Assembly: GCA_030653385.1 (NCBI GenBank)
Contig: JAURZM010000004.1
Coordinates: 1 to 64,000 of the forward strand
Source of the DNA: Rubrivivax sp.
Lineage (GTDB): Bacteria > Pseudomonadota > Gammaproteobacteria > Burkholderiales > Burkholderiaceae_C
Length of the DNA: 64,000 nt
Reading direction: 5' to 3'
The translations under genes and the position numbers were made by a program. Position 1 is the stretch's first letter, and each line of letters opens with the position of its first letter. This document shows positions 9,235 through 21,337 of this stretch, piece by piece. The notes under the pieces were generated by a model. The model had not been told where the DNA came from. It searched no databases and saw nothing but the letters and a program-made list of their open reading frames with translations.

Positions 9235-9296
9235 AGCGGCGCTCCGGGCGGCGAAGACGCCGCACGGGCCATGCCGGCGGGTCTTCGAGGTCAGGC

Positions 9297-10847
9297 TCAA
9301 GACGACTTGAAGACGTTGACCGCCTCGGCCAGACGATGGGCCTGCCCCTTCAGGCTTTCGGCGGCGGCCGAACTCTGCTCCACCAGCGCCGCGTTCTGCT
9401 GCGTCGCCTGGTCGAGCTGCGATACCGCCGCATTGACCTGCGTGATGCCGGTGCTCTGCTCGGCGGTCGACGAGGCGATCTCCTGGATCAGGTCGCAGAC
9501 GCGCTTGACCTGGGAGACGATGTCGGCCATCGAGCTGCCAGCAGCGTCGGCCAGCTTGGAGCCGTTGTCGACCTTTTCGACGCTGTCGCTGATCAGAGAC
9601 TTGATTTCCCGGGCCGCCTGCGCGCTGCGCTGCGCCAGGGTGCGCACCTCGCCGGCGACGACCGCAAAGCCGCGACCCTGCTCGCCGGCGCGCGCCGCTT
9701 CCACGGCGGCGTTCAACGCCAGTATGTTGGTCTGGAACGCAATGCCGTCGATCACGCCGATGATGTCGGCGATCTTCTTGCTCGATGCGCTGATCTGCTG
9801 CATCGTGCCGACGACTTTGCCGACCACCTCACCCCCCTTGGCGGCCGCGGCGCTGGCATTGCCGGCCAGTTGCGTGGCTTGGCGCGCCCCTTCTGCGTTC
9901 TGCGATACGGTGGCCGTCATCTGCTCCATCGACGCCGCCGTCTGTTGCAAACTCGACGCGGCCTGCTCGGTGCGTGCGCTCAAGTCGTTGTTACCCTGGG
10001 CAATCTCGCCGCTGGCCACCTGAAGACCGGAGACCTGCGCGCTCACGTCGTCGACCAGCGAGATCAGGTTCAGGCCGGCCTGGTTAACCGCGCGCAGGAG
10101 CATGCCGATCTCGTCGACGCGGTTCAGGTTGACGTTCGCTGCCGGCTGGCCCGCTGCCACCGCCAGCGCCTGTTTGAGCACTGTCTCCAGCGGAGTCGCC
10201 ACCTGCGCCTGCAGCCAAAGCGCCACCACGGTAGACAGCAGCAGCATCGCACCGGCGAACCCGGCCAGCGGCAGACCCCCGAGGCCGAAGCCCGCCGCCG
10301 CGCCGATGGCGGCTAGCGTCGCAGCGCCGAACGCGGCACGGATGCGCCAGCGCACCGGCATCAGCTGCAACGCCGACGCCCAGGCCATCAGCCCGCTGCG
10401 CACGACGAGGCCCTTGTGGAAGCGCAGGCCGTCAGCCTTGCCTTCGCGGACTGCACGGTAGAGCGTCTCGGCTTGTGCGATCTCGTCACGCGTGGGCTTG
10501 GTGCGCACCGACATGTAGCCGGTGAGCTGGCCGTTGCGGCGCACCGGCGTGGCGTTGGCGCGCACCCTGTAGTGGTCGCCGTTCTTGCGCCGGTTCTTCA
10601 CCAGGGCGGTCCAGGACTCGCCGGCCTTGAGCGTCGCCCACATGTCGGCGAAAGCCTGGACGGGCATGTCGGGGTGGCGCACGACGTTGTGCGGCTGACC
10701 CATCAGCTCGTCCTTCTCGAAGCCGCTGACCTCGATGAATGCCGCGTTGCAGTAGCTGATATGGCTGCTCGTGTCGGTGCTCGACATCAGCGTCACGCCG
10801 TCGTCGATCTGGTACTCGCATTGGGTGATGGGGAGGTTGTTGCGCAT
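9297..10847 (-). CDS. PAS-containing methyl-accepting chemotaxis protein (Aer-like)
   Basis: A 516-residue receptor. The N-terminal PAS domain (about 5-130) contains YCNAAFIEVSGFEKDELMG and NVVRHPDMP, the Aer-type redox/energy-sensing signature where FAD is usually bound. A double hydrophobic segment follows (about 170-215) instead of a periplasmic ligand domain, then HAMP and the signalling domain with the conserved hairpin tip [20 protein letters not shown] and the AEQSTGITQVN region. Start at 10847 (MRNNLPITQCEYQ) matches the usual N-terminus of this family; longer frames run into non-coding sequence. It lies 77 bp downstream of another receptor gene on the same strand and probably shares its transcript. 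Confidence 0.92.
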   Translation of the reverse strand: MRNNLPITQCEYQIDDGVTLMSSTDTSSHISYCNAAFIEVSGFEKDELMGQPHNVVRHPDMPVQAFADMWATLKAGESWTALVKNRRKNGDHYRVRANATPVRRNGQLTGYMSVRTKPTRDEIAQAETLYRAVREGKADGLRFHKGLVVRSGLMAWASALQLMPVRWRIRAAFGAATLAAIGAAAGFGLGGLPLAGFAGAMLLLSTVVALWLQAQVATPLETVLKQALAVAAGQPAANVNLNRVDEIGMLLRAVNQAGLNLISLVDDVSAQVSGLQVASGEIAQGNNDLSARTEQAASSLQQTAASMEQMTATVSQNAEGARQATQLAGNASAAAAKGGEVVGKVVGTMQQISASSKKIADIIGVIDGIAFQTNILALNAAVEAARAGEQGRGFAVVAGEVRTLAQRSAQAAREIKSLISDSVEKVDNGSKLADAAGSSMADIVSQVKRVCDLIQEIASSTAEQSTGITQVNAAVSQLDQATQQNAALVEQSSAAAESLKGQAHRLAEAVNVFKSS

Positions 10848-10924
10848 GGTTGGTCTTGTGGCCGGGGTTCTTGGAGCGCAGGCTTGGCTCGGTGGGGGCT
10901 TGCAGGCGGTCGTGCGAGCCGGCC

Positions 10925-12691
10925 TCAGAAGCTTTCCCAGTCGTCGGTGCCGGTCTTGGCCGGGGCGGCCTCGGCTGCCGGTGCGGCCGACTCGGGTTTG
11001 GCCGCGGGCCTCGCCTTGCTGCCGAACTGTGGCCGCGTCACGTTCTTCGCGCGCTCCGCCCCGCGGCGTTCCGTGCCCTGCCAGCTCGGCGTTGCGGCAA
11101 CGACCGCGGTGGGCAGCGGCGCATGACCCGGGCTGCCGTGCATCGAATGCGCCAGCTTGAACACCGCCACCGCCTGCACCAGTTGCTGCGCCTGGCCCTT
11201 CAGGCTCTCGGCCGCTGCCGCGCTTTCTTCGACCAGCGCGGCATTCTGCTGCGTCGCCTGGTCCATCTGGCTGACCGCCTCGCCGACCTGCGCCACGCCG
11301 GCGCTCTGCTCGGTGCTGGCCGCGCTGATCTCGCCCATGATGTCGGTCACACGCTTGATCGAGCCGACGATCTCGGTCATCGTCGCACCCGCCTGGTCGA
11401 CCAGCGCCGTGCCCTGCTCGACCCGCTCGACGCTGGTGGTGATCAGGCTCTTGATCTCCTTGGCCGCCTCGGCGCTGCGCTGCGCGAGGTTGCGCACCTC
11501 GCCGGCCACGACCGCAAAGCCGCGACCCTGCTCGCCGGCGCGCGCCGCTTCCACAGCGGCGTTCAGCGCCAGGATGTTGGTCTGGAAGGCGATGCCGTCG
11601 ATCACGCTGATGATGTCGGCGATCTTCTTGCTGCTGTCGTTGATGCCCTTCATCGTGTCGACCACCTGGCCGACGACCTCGCCGCCCTTGATGGCCACGG
11701 TCGAGGCGCCCAGCGCCAGCTGGTTGGCCTGCCTGGCGTTCTCGGCGTTCTGCTTGACGGTGGAGCTGAGCTGCTCCATCGAGGCCGCCGTCTCCTCCAG
11801 CGCCGAGGCCTGCTCCTCGGTGCGGCTGGACAGGTCGTTGTTGCCCTGCGCGATCTGCGCGCTGGCAGTGGCCACGCCGTCGGCGTTCTGGCGAACGCCG
11901 CCGACCACGTTGCGCAGGTTCACCTGCATCGCCTGCAGCGACTCGAGCAAGCGGCCCACTTCGTCTCTGGAATCGACTGGAATGTCGCGCGAGAGGTCGC
12001 CTTCCTCGACACGTTTGGCCGCTGCCATGGCCGCGGCCACGGGCCGCGTGATCGAACGCGTGATCCACAGCGCCATGCCGATCGAGAGGCCGATCGCCGC
12101 CAGGGCCAGCGAGATCAGCAGGGCGCGCGCCTGCTTGTAGTCGGCCCCGGCCCGATCGGCGTCCTTGCTGGCGGCGGTTCTCTGGAACTCGACCTCGTCG
12201 TCGATGGCCTTGAAGAACGCGCCCTGCACCTTGCGCACGTCGGTGGCCAGCGACTTGCGTGCCTCGGCGTCCCTGTTCTCGCGCGCGAGTGCGATCACCT
12301 TGTCCACCGCCGCGGCATACAGGACGCCGGTCTCGGACAGTGCCCTCAGTTTCGCCTTGCCGGCGTCCGATTCCGTGGCCTCGTCGAGCTTCTTGACGAT
12401 CTCCGCAGTGGCTGCCCGCGCGTCGGCGATGCGCTTGACTTCGGCAGCCACCTCGTCGGCGTCGTCGGCCAGCACGGCATTGCGCACCGAGCTGGCGATC
12501 ACGTTGCCGTTGTCCTTGATGTCGGCGGCCTCGCCGATCTTGACCATGTGCTTGTTGGCCAGGTCGTCGACGTCGTCACTCAGCACCGACAGGCGGCTGA
12601 TGCCGACCGCTGTGGTGATGCCGAACAACACCAGCACGATGGCGAAGGCAGCCCCCAGTCGGGTGCCGAGCTTGAGGTCGGAGAGTCTCAT
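10925..12691 (-). CDS. Methyl-accepting chemotaxis protein with CheR-binding tail
   Basis: A 588-residue transmembrane receptor. TM1 (about 10-32), a periplasmic four-helix-bundle-like sensor (about 33-190, with [16 protein letters not shown]), TM2 (about 192-212), HAMP (about 215-270) and a complete signalling domain with [20 protein letters not shown] are visible. After a Pro/Ala-rich linker the protein ends in DDWESF, which fits the xWxxF pentapeptide that tethers CheR and CheB in enteric receptors. An AGAGGA ribosome site precedes the ATG at 12691. The gene lies 29 bp downstream of cheW, so receptor and coupling protein are likely co-transcribed. Confidence 0.93.
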   Translation of the reverse strand: MRLSDLKLGTRLGAAFAIVLVLFGITTAVGISRLSVLSDDVDDLANKHMVKIGEAADIKDNGNVIASSVRNAVLADDADEVAAEVKRIADARAATAEIVKKLDEATESDAGKAKLRALSETGVLYAAAVDKVIALARENRDAEARKSLATDVRKVQGAFFKAIDDEVEFQRTAASKDADRAGADYKQARALLISLALAAIGLSIGMALWITRSITRPVAAAMAAAKRVEEGDLSRDIPVDSRDEVGRLLESLQAMQVNLRNVVGGVRQNADGVATASAQIAQGNNDLSSRTEEQASALEETAASMEQLSSTVKQNAENARQANQLALGASTVAIKGGEVVGQVVDTMKGINDSSKKIADIISVIDGIAFQTNILALNAAVEAARAGEQGRGFAVVAGEVRNLAQRSAEAAKEIKSLITTSVERVEQGTALVDQAGATMTEIVGSIKRVTDIMGEISAASTEQSAGVAQVGEAVSQMDQATQQNAALVEESAAAAESLKGQAQQLVQAVAVFKLAHSMHGSPGHAPLPTAVVAATPSWQGTERRGAERAKNVTRPQFGSKARPAAKPESAAPAAEAAPAKTGTDDWESF

Positions 12692-12720
12692 GTTGAAGTC
12701 CTCTGAGGTTTGAAGATGGC

Positions 12721-13248
12721 TTACTGGAGCGACGGCTCGACCAGCCCCATCTCCGGGCCCGTCATGAGTCTTTCGATGTCGACCAGGATCAGCAAACGCT
12801 CGCCCACCGAGCCGATGGCCAGCAGGTGGTCGCTGTCCAGGGCCGAGCGGAACTCGGGCACCGGGCGCAGTTGCTCGGGCGCGAGGGTGATCACGTCGGA
12901 AACGCCGTCCGCCACCATGCCGACGACCCGGTGGCCGATGTTCAGCACGATGACCACCGTGAAACTGTCGTAGGACGGCTGCGCGAGGTCGAACTTCAGG
13001 CGCATGTCGACGATCGGCACGATCACCCCCCGCAGGTTGACCACGCCCTTGATGAAGGCCGGCGCGCTGGCCAGCCGGGTCGGCTCTTCGTAGGAGCGGA
13101 TCTCCTGCACGCGCAGGATGTCGATGCCGTACTCCTCGGCGCCGAGCTTGAAGGCGAGGAACTCGCGCAGGCTCGTCGCCACTGCGCCGGCATCGGCTGG
13201 AGACGGTGCGGTCGGCGCGCGAGGTGCGGTGATGGTATGCGGGCTCAT
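12721..13248 (-). CDS. cheW: Chemotaxis coupling protein CheW
   Basis: A 175-residue single CheW domain (about 25-165). Characteristic segments are [36 protein letters not shown] with the conserved NLRG turn, and [15 protein letters not shown]. The Ala/Pro-rich first 24 residues are variable in the family. CheW bridges receptors to the CheA kinase; no cheA is in the window, so this protein must work with kinase encoded elsewhere. It heads a leftward cheW-receptor-receptor cluster. Start at 13248 is chosen because sequence upstream has no family similarity, though its ribosome site is weak. Confidence 0.92.
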   Translation of the reverse strand: MSPHTITAPRAPTAPSPADAGAVATSLREFLAFKLGAEEYGIDILRVQEIRSYEEPTRLASAPAFIKGVVNLRGVIVPIVDMRLKFDLAQPSYDSFTVVIVLNIGHRVVGMVADGVSDVITLAPEQLRPVPEFRSALDSDHLLAIGSVGERLLILVDIERLMTGPEMGLVEPSLQ

Positions 13249-13363
13249 GGTGAAGCGTCCGTGGTCGTGTTGGTCTCGAGACAGGTGCGGCGCCTTGATA
13301 TGAACCCTCCCTCCGTCGCCGTAGTACCAGTTTCGGCGTCGTGTCGGGACACTTGAGCCAGAA

Positions 13364-14074
13364 GTGAGCACGAGTTGTCGCCCTGTTCGTCCGCGCGTGA
13401 TGGATCCGCTGAGGGTGCATCGGATCGCGGAATCGATGATCGACGCCATGCGGCCCTCGCCCGTGCTTGCAGCGCTGTACCTGGACCTGGTGCGGGAAGC
13501 CGTCGGCGCCGGCACGTCGAGCGTGACCAAGCCCCTGGATCGGCTCTCGCAGCTGGGCGATCTCTCGATCGACGAAGTGCGCTCCACGCTGCAGGAGTTG
13601 CGTCCCCCTCTGCTGGAGGCACAGGGGCTCGCGGCGTCGCTGCGCATAGAACTCGGCGACCTGCGCGGCGACAGCGATGGCACCAATGTCGAGCTCGTCG
13701 TGGACCGGGGCTGCCGAGGCGCAGCGCTGGCCTGATGAGGTGGAGTACGCCGCGTTCATGATTGCCCGTGAGGCGGTCGGCAATGCGTTGCGGCATGCCA
13801 GAGCGTCCGACGTTCGCGTGCATCTTGCGGGCACGCCACGCACCCTGCGGCTGCAGATCTCGGACAACGGCGTCGGCATTCCCGACGAGCTGACGCAGGG
13901 TCGTCCCGGCCACCTCGGCCTCGTCGGCATGCGCGAGTGCGCGCTGGGAGTGGGAGGCAGACTGTCGCTGCTCAGCGCCCCGGCGCTGGCACGGAGATCG
14001 TGCTCCAGTGGGCGGCGGAAGACGGCCGAGACGGCGACGAACGCCAGGCTGCGTCGTCCGGGAGTTCGACGTGA
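13364..14074 (+). pseudogene. NarX/UhpB-type (HisKA_3) sensor kinase remnant
   Basis: The first frame carries [20 protein letters not shown] and then [11 protein letters not shown], the dimerisation region of NarL-partner kinases. After a frame change near 13720 it continues as an HATPase domain ([41 protein letters not shown]). A second frame change near 13980 leads to [13 protein letters not shown] and a stop at 14074. The N-terminal sensor and the phospho-acceptor His box are missing. Two frameshifts and the lost front half make this a clear relic. Confidence 0.65.
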
Positions 14075-14165
14075 GCCGCCTGTACCTGATCGACGACCAC
14101 GCCCTGATGCGCGACGGGCTCCGCGCCGTGCTCGAAGGCGCCGGGCACGAAGTGGTCGGCGTCTC
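14071..14165 (+). pseudogene. NarL/FixJ response-regulator N-terminal fragment
   Basis: A GTG start overlapping the stop of the kinase remnant (GTGA) gives [20 protein letters not shown] followed by EGAGHEVVG, the classical NarL-family receiver start with its DDH acidic pair. Similarity ends abruptly near 14165, where unrelated kinase-tail sequence begins in another frame. The kinase/regulator order is the normal two-component arrangement, so the pair decayed together by deletion. Confidence 0.6.
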
Positions 14166-15577
14166 ACGACGCTTGCACGGTTGCTGGGCTGGCGCTGCGA
14201 CACGGCGAGCGACGTCACGCGCCTGGTGGACGGAATGCTGGGAATCCAGACCTCGGAGTACCCCATCGACGTGATCATCCTCGATGGGTTCGACGAGTTG
14301 ATCGAGCCCTTGAACGCGGGTCTGCCTGCCGAACATCGACCTGGATTGCTCGTCGTCGGTCGGTCCTCCGACCTGACTCCGCACGCGCGACGGCCGGGCG
14401 GTCTCCCGGTGTCCGAGCTGATCGAACCGCTGACCGGCTCGACGCTCTTCGACGCCGTCAACCATTGCCTGGCGGCCATGGCCGCCAGGGCGACCCGGCT
14501 GCTGCACACCACGAGCAGCCACACCGATGCGTTGATCTGGCTGCCGCGTCTGCGCCTGCTGGTGGTGGACGACAGCCAACTGAACCTGGACGTCGCCTGC
14601 AAGGTCCTGGAACTCGAAGGCGCCGAGGCGGTCACCCGCACCAGCGGCGAGGGAGCGTCAAAGGCGTTGCGAGGGAGCGCAGCACGGTTCGACGCCGCCG
14701 TGCTGGACGTGCAGATGCCGGGAATGGACGGCCTGGCGCTGGCGCGCGCGGCGCGCGGCTTGCCCGGTTGCGGGTCGCTGCCCCTGGTGGGGCTGTCCGC
14801 AGGCGTGCTGAAGCAGGAACGCAACCTGGCGTTGCGTGCGAACATGTCCGAGTTCCTCCCAAACCGCTGGAGCCGCGCCGACGGGTGGCTTGGCTGCGCT
14901 GGCGTGTTGAGCGAGGGCGCGGCACGCCGGTGCCGGCGCTGCAACGCAGCGGCCCGATAGTGGTCACGGATCTGCCCGCCGCCTTGGAAATCGAAGGAAT
15001 CGACGAAGATCGGACTTCGCTGCCGCTGCGGCGCGACCGGGCGCTGCTGCTGTCGCTGGTGCGCTGTCTGGTGGGCGATCTCGACATACTGCCGGCGACG
15101 TCGACCGACTTGATGCCGTCACTCCTGCACAGGCTGCGCGGAAGTGCGCAGGTGGTGGGCGCGATGGCGCTGGGGGAGGCTGCCTTCCAGTTCGAAGTGG
15201 CGCTGCGCGAGCAGGACGACCACGCGGCAGCGACCGCTCGCCAGGCCTTTGCACAGCGAGCCGCCGCCCTGGCGTCCGCGTCCCGCTGCGCACTTCAGGT
15301 CGAGGACGAGCGCCTCGCCCAACGACGCGTGCAGGAGCGGGCCAAGGCCGGGCATGCGAATTCGGTCCCGCCGCTGGATGCACAGGAACTTGCCGCACTG
15401 CGCGAGCCGCTCGATGCGCAAAGCACGCGGGCAACACAGCGCGTCGCGGACCTCGCCGAGCCACTGCTTCGGCAGCTGGGGCCTGATCGGCTCGCGCGAC
15501 TGCGCGTCGCCCTTGTCGAGTTCGACTTTCGGTCGGCCTTGCATGTGCTGGATGACATCGCAGACCCGTTGGAGTAG
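14166..15577 (+). pseudogene. Hybrid-kinase C-terminal tail (REC-REC-Hpt), frameshifted
   Basis: The frame from about 14166 shows a degenerate receiver-like segment lacking the phospho-Asp, then a genuine receiver ([44 protein letters not shown]). Near 14860 one base is missing (MSEFLPNRW instead of LPKPLEPRR). The shifted frame then runs to 15577 and contains an Hpt-like segment with HRLRGSAQVVGAMAL, the histidine phosphotransfer motif. The kinase core that should precede it is absent, replaced by the response-regulator fragment. It is the tail of a BvgS/ArcB-like phosphorelay protein left by a deletion. Confidence 0.6.
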
Positions 15578-15579
15578 GC

Positions 15580-16088
15580 GGTTCGTGTCGCTCGCGACGC
15601 GGCCTCGAAGTGCGTTCGCGGCGACTTCTCTTCGCGCAGATGACCGACCATGAGGGCGCGAAGGTGCGTCGCCGTGTTGTCGAGCGGCTGCTGGCCTGAG
15701 TAGGACTGAAGGACCACCCGCACCTTCGTCCGCAGGGTACGCGGCAGGGAGCGGGCGCCAAGTTCGTTCAGGACGATCAGTCTGTCGGCGGGCCCCAACG
15801 ACGCCTGTGAACTGGCGTCCCTGGCGATGTCGCACTACAGATCGGTGCCGGTCAGCACGACGATCAGAGGCGCCCGGGGTGTTGTGCACGCCATGCCGCC
15901 ACCGAGGCCGGGGAGCGGCGTGCGTGCAACGCAATCATCAGCGCCTCGTCGCCGTCGCGCCAGGCCGCCGCGAGGCGGATGCCGTGGGAACTACGCAGCA
16001 TCCGGGCCCACCGGCGGGCCGTCTGCCAGTTGCCGTTGTGGGCGTCCGCCAGCGCGGGCGTGACGATGACGATGTCCTTGCGCTGCAC
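15580..16088 (-). pseudogene. TIGR04348-type glycosyltransferase remnant
   Basis: The N-terminus is intact: IVIVTPALADAHNGNWQTAR and LHARRSPASVAAWRAQHPGR match the start of this putative glycosyltransferase family. A frameshift follows, then PLIVVLTGTDL with a TAG stop where Tyr is expected, CDIARDASSQASLGPADRLI, LNELGARSLP and RALMVGHLREEKSP. Similarity ends at the convergent kinase-tail pseudogene. One frameshift, one nonsense codon and loss of the C-terminal half show it is dead. Confidence 0.6.
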
Positions 16089-16114
16089 GAACCGAGGTTT
16101 CCGCGCCGGCCTCG

Positions 16115-17185
16115 TCAGTGGCTGTGCCGATGGTGCGCGTCGGGAAAGTGCGCGTGCGCGTGGCTCAGGGGCTCGTGCCGATGCGGGTGCGAGTGGCGCC
16201 CGGCCACGGGACCCTCCGCGTGCTCATGCTGGTGGTGCAGGTCGTGTTCGTGCTCATGGTCGTGCTCCTCGGCCTGATGGATATGCGGGTGGGCATGTTG
16301 CTCCGTGAGATGCAGCCAGACGCCCGCAGCCATCAACGCACCCGCCACCAGCAGGGCCGGCGTGACCGGCTCGCCGAGCCAGCCGACCGCCAGCACGGCG
16401 CCGAAGAACGGCGCCACCGAGAAGTAGGCGCCCGTGCGCGCCGTGCCGACGTGCCGCAGCGCCACGACGAACAAGGTCAGGCTGATGCCGTAGGCACCGA
16501 GTCCCAGGAGCAGTGCACCGGCGAGCCAGGGCACAGGCGGCAAGGACGCGCCAATCGCCAAGCCCAGCCCCAGGTTCACGCCGCCGGCGATCAGCCCCTT
16601 GATCGATGCGATCCATGTTGCGTCGGCCAGCGCCACCTTGCGGGTCAGGTTGTTGTCGACCGCCCAGGCGGCACAGGCGCCCAGCACCGCAAGCGCAGGC
16701 CAGGCGTCACCGATGCGTGCCTCGCCCGGCCAGCTCAGCACCAGCGCGCCAGCGACGATGGCCAGCATGCCGAGTGCGATGCGCCGGTCGAAGTTCTCCT
16801 TGAAGGCGAACCAGGCCAGCAAGGCCGTGAACACGCCTTCGGCATTGAGCAGCAGGGACGCACCCGAGGCCGGCATGCGGGACAGACCGAACATCAGCAG
16901 CAAGGGGCCAATGACCCCACCCGACACGACGGCCCCGGCGAGCCAGATCCGTTGCCCGGCCGGCAGCTTGACACGCTCGGCGCGGCTGAGGAGCCGCCAC
17001 AGCGCCAGGCCCGCGCCCGACCCCAGGTACAGCAGACCCGCCAGCAGCCAGGGGTCCACCGTCCCCAGCAACTGCTTCGCCACCGGCGTGCCAGCACCGA
17101 ACAGGGCAGCCGCGGCCAGCGCTGCAGCAACACCAGGGTGGAACAGAGCGCTTGGGCGATGTGGCGTCACGGCAGGGTCGGACAT
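16115..17185 (-). CDS. EamA/DMT-family transporter with histidine-rich C-terminal tail
   Basis: A 356-residue inner-membrane protein with ten predicted hydrophobic helices in two EamA repeats (AALAAAALFGAGTPVAKQLL; LAVLGACAAWAVDNNLTRKV). The last 60 residues are a soluble tail with more than 20 histidines, including HDHEHEHDLHHQHEHAEG. Such a tail is a likely metal buffer or sensor. Drug/metabolite transporters export small organic molecules, but being last in a heavy-metal operon and carrying the His tail points to metal export or tolerance (inference). Start at 17185 (MSDPAVTP) is 16 bp from the upstream lipoprotein stop. Confidence 0.85.
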   Translation of the reverse strand: MSDPAVTPHRPSALFHPGVAAALAAAALFGAGTPVAKQLLGTVDPWLLAGLLYLGSGAGLALWRLLSRAERVKLPAGQRIWLAGAVVSGGVIGPLLLMFGLSRMPASGASLLLNAEGVFTALLAWFAFKENFDRRIALGMLAIVAGALVLSWPGEARIGDAWPALAVLGACAAWAVDNNLTRKVALADATWIASIKGLIAGGVNLGLGLAIGASLPPVPWLAGALLLGLGAYGISLTLFVVALRHVGTARTGAYFSVAPFFGAVLAVGWLGEPVTPALLVAGALMAAGVWLHLTEQHAHPHIHQAEEHDHEHEHDLHHQHEHAEGPVAGRHSHPHRHEPLSHAHAHFPDAHHRHSH

Positions 17186-17201
17186 CGGAAACCGGCTCTT
17201 G

Positions 17202-17765
17202 TCATCGTCGAAGGTCGAGATCGGCCACGAGTTTCGAGGCCTGCGCCCGCGATTTGACCTCACCCGCTTGAACCGCCTCCCAGCTGAAGCTGGTTCCCCA
17301 TGCCCAGCCCGAGCCAACGAGCCTGACAACGCGCAGGTCCCCTGCCCGGCCCTCCACAGCGATGTCCGTGCTCTGACCGTCCCATTGCGCGGCCAAGCGA
17401 TGGACTCCGGGCTTCAGGCGCAGCCGCACCAGCGAATCGGGAATCGTCGCCGCGCTGCCCGCGCCATCCACCGTCACGGGCACGACCACGCTGGCATCGC
17501 CCCAGCTGCGCCGCAGGACGTACACGGTCAGCGACGCTGGATCGGCGTCGAAACGCTTGGCCTCGGCTTCGACCGCGTCGGTCGGGACCGCCGCGGGCGT
17601 GCAGGTCAACTTGGGACGGTAGCTCTTGCCGACGCGATGGCAGTACGTGCCATCGGCGTTGACCGGGCGCAGGGGCTTGGTCATGCAGCCGGCGAGCGGC
17701 GCGAGGCCGACCACTGCCAGGCCAAGCAACAGCGTTCTGCGTTGGGGGAGTCGTGCGCGGCTCAT
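17202..17765 (-). CDS. Predicted lipoprotein of the metal-resistance operon
   Basis: 187 residues with a twin-Arg-like basic start, a hydrophobic stretch and a lipobox ending LAPLAGC at Cys27, so it is probably lipid-anchored in the envelope. The mature part holds a beta-rich segment (LTVYVLRRSWGDASVVVPVT, LKPGVHRLAAQWDG) reminiscent of DUF2846-type lipoproteins; that assignment is tentative. It lies 13 bp after the small periplasmic protein gene and 16 bp before the EamA gene, clearly within the same leftward operon. Role in metal handling is inferred only from position. Confidence 0.75.
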   Translation of the reverse strand: MSRARLPQRRTLLLGLAVVGLAPLAGCMTKPLRPVNADGTYCHRVGKSYRPKLTCTPAAVPTDAVEAEAKRFDADPASLTVYVLRRSWGDASVVVPVTVDGAGSAATIPDSLVRLRLKPGVHRLAAQWDGQSTDIAVEGRAGDLRVVRLVGSGWAWGTSFSWEAVQAGEVKSRAQASKLVADLDLRR

Positions 17766-17778
17766 GCTCGGCTCCTGC

Positions 17779-18165
17779 CTACTTCAGCGCAAAGCGCACG
17801 GTGCCGGCCGGCTTGCCGGCGATGGTCACCAGGGCCACCACCTTGGTGCCGGGACCGACCTTGAAGGTGCCCGTGGCTTCGAGCTTGTCCCCGGCCGGCT
17901 TGAGTTCGACCTCCTGCTTCTCGGCGCCGCTGAGCAGCGTCAGCTTGGCACTGGCCCTGGCCACATCGGTGGGCTTGCCGTGGTCGCGCAGGTGAAGCTG
18001 GATCACGCTCGCTTTGGCCACCAGCTCGTAGTCCATGTCCTTGACTTCGACGACCACGCCGCCGTGCAGCGGCTTGTGCTCGTGGGCGTGGTTGTGTTCG
18101 CCCGCCGCGAAGGCCGAGCCGGCCAGGGCCAGGGCGATGGAAGCGAGAAGGGTTTGAGTCTTCAT
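17779..18165 (-). CDS. Small periplasmic His-rich protein next to the RND pump
   Basis: 128 residues. A Sec signal peptide (MKTQTLLASIALALAGSAFA) precedes a mature N-terminus HNHAHEHKPLHGGVVVEV that is rich in potential metal ligands. The remainder is a beta-sandwich-like sequence (IQLHLRDHGKPTDVARASAK, KVGPGTKVVALVTIAGKPAG). Proteins of this layout are common beside Cus/Czc-type pumps and are thought to act as periplasmic metal carriers. No experimentally defined family name can be given. It follows the pump gene by 51 bp. Confidence 0.75.
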   Translation of the reverse strand: MKTQTLLASIALALAGSAFAAGEHNHAHEHKPLHGGVVVEVKDMDYELVAKASVIQLHLRDHGKPTDVARASAKLTLLSGAEKQEVELKPAGDKLEATGTFKVGPGTKVVALVTIAGKPAGTVRFALK

Positions 18166-18216
18166 GGGAGTCCTTTCGGGGTCGTGAGTGGGAACAGGGG
18201 AAAAGTCAGAACGTGG

Positions 18217-21336
<3,120 letters not shown>

Positions 21337-21337
21337 G

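Noticed and set aside
11157..12706. Rightward open frames opposite the chemoreceptor genes
   Set aside because: They mirror the repetitive receptor coiled coil on the other strand and carry no domain of their own.
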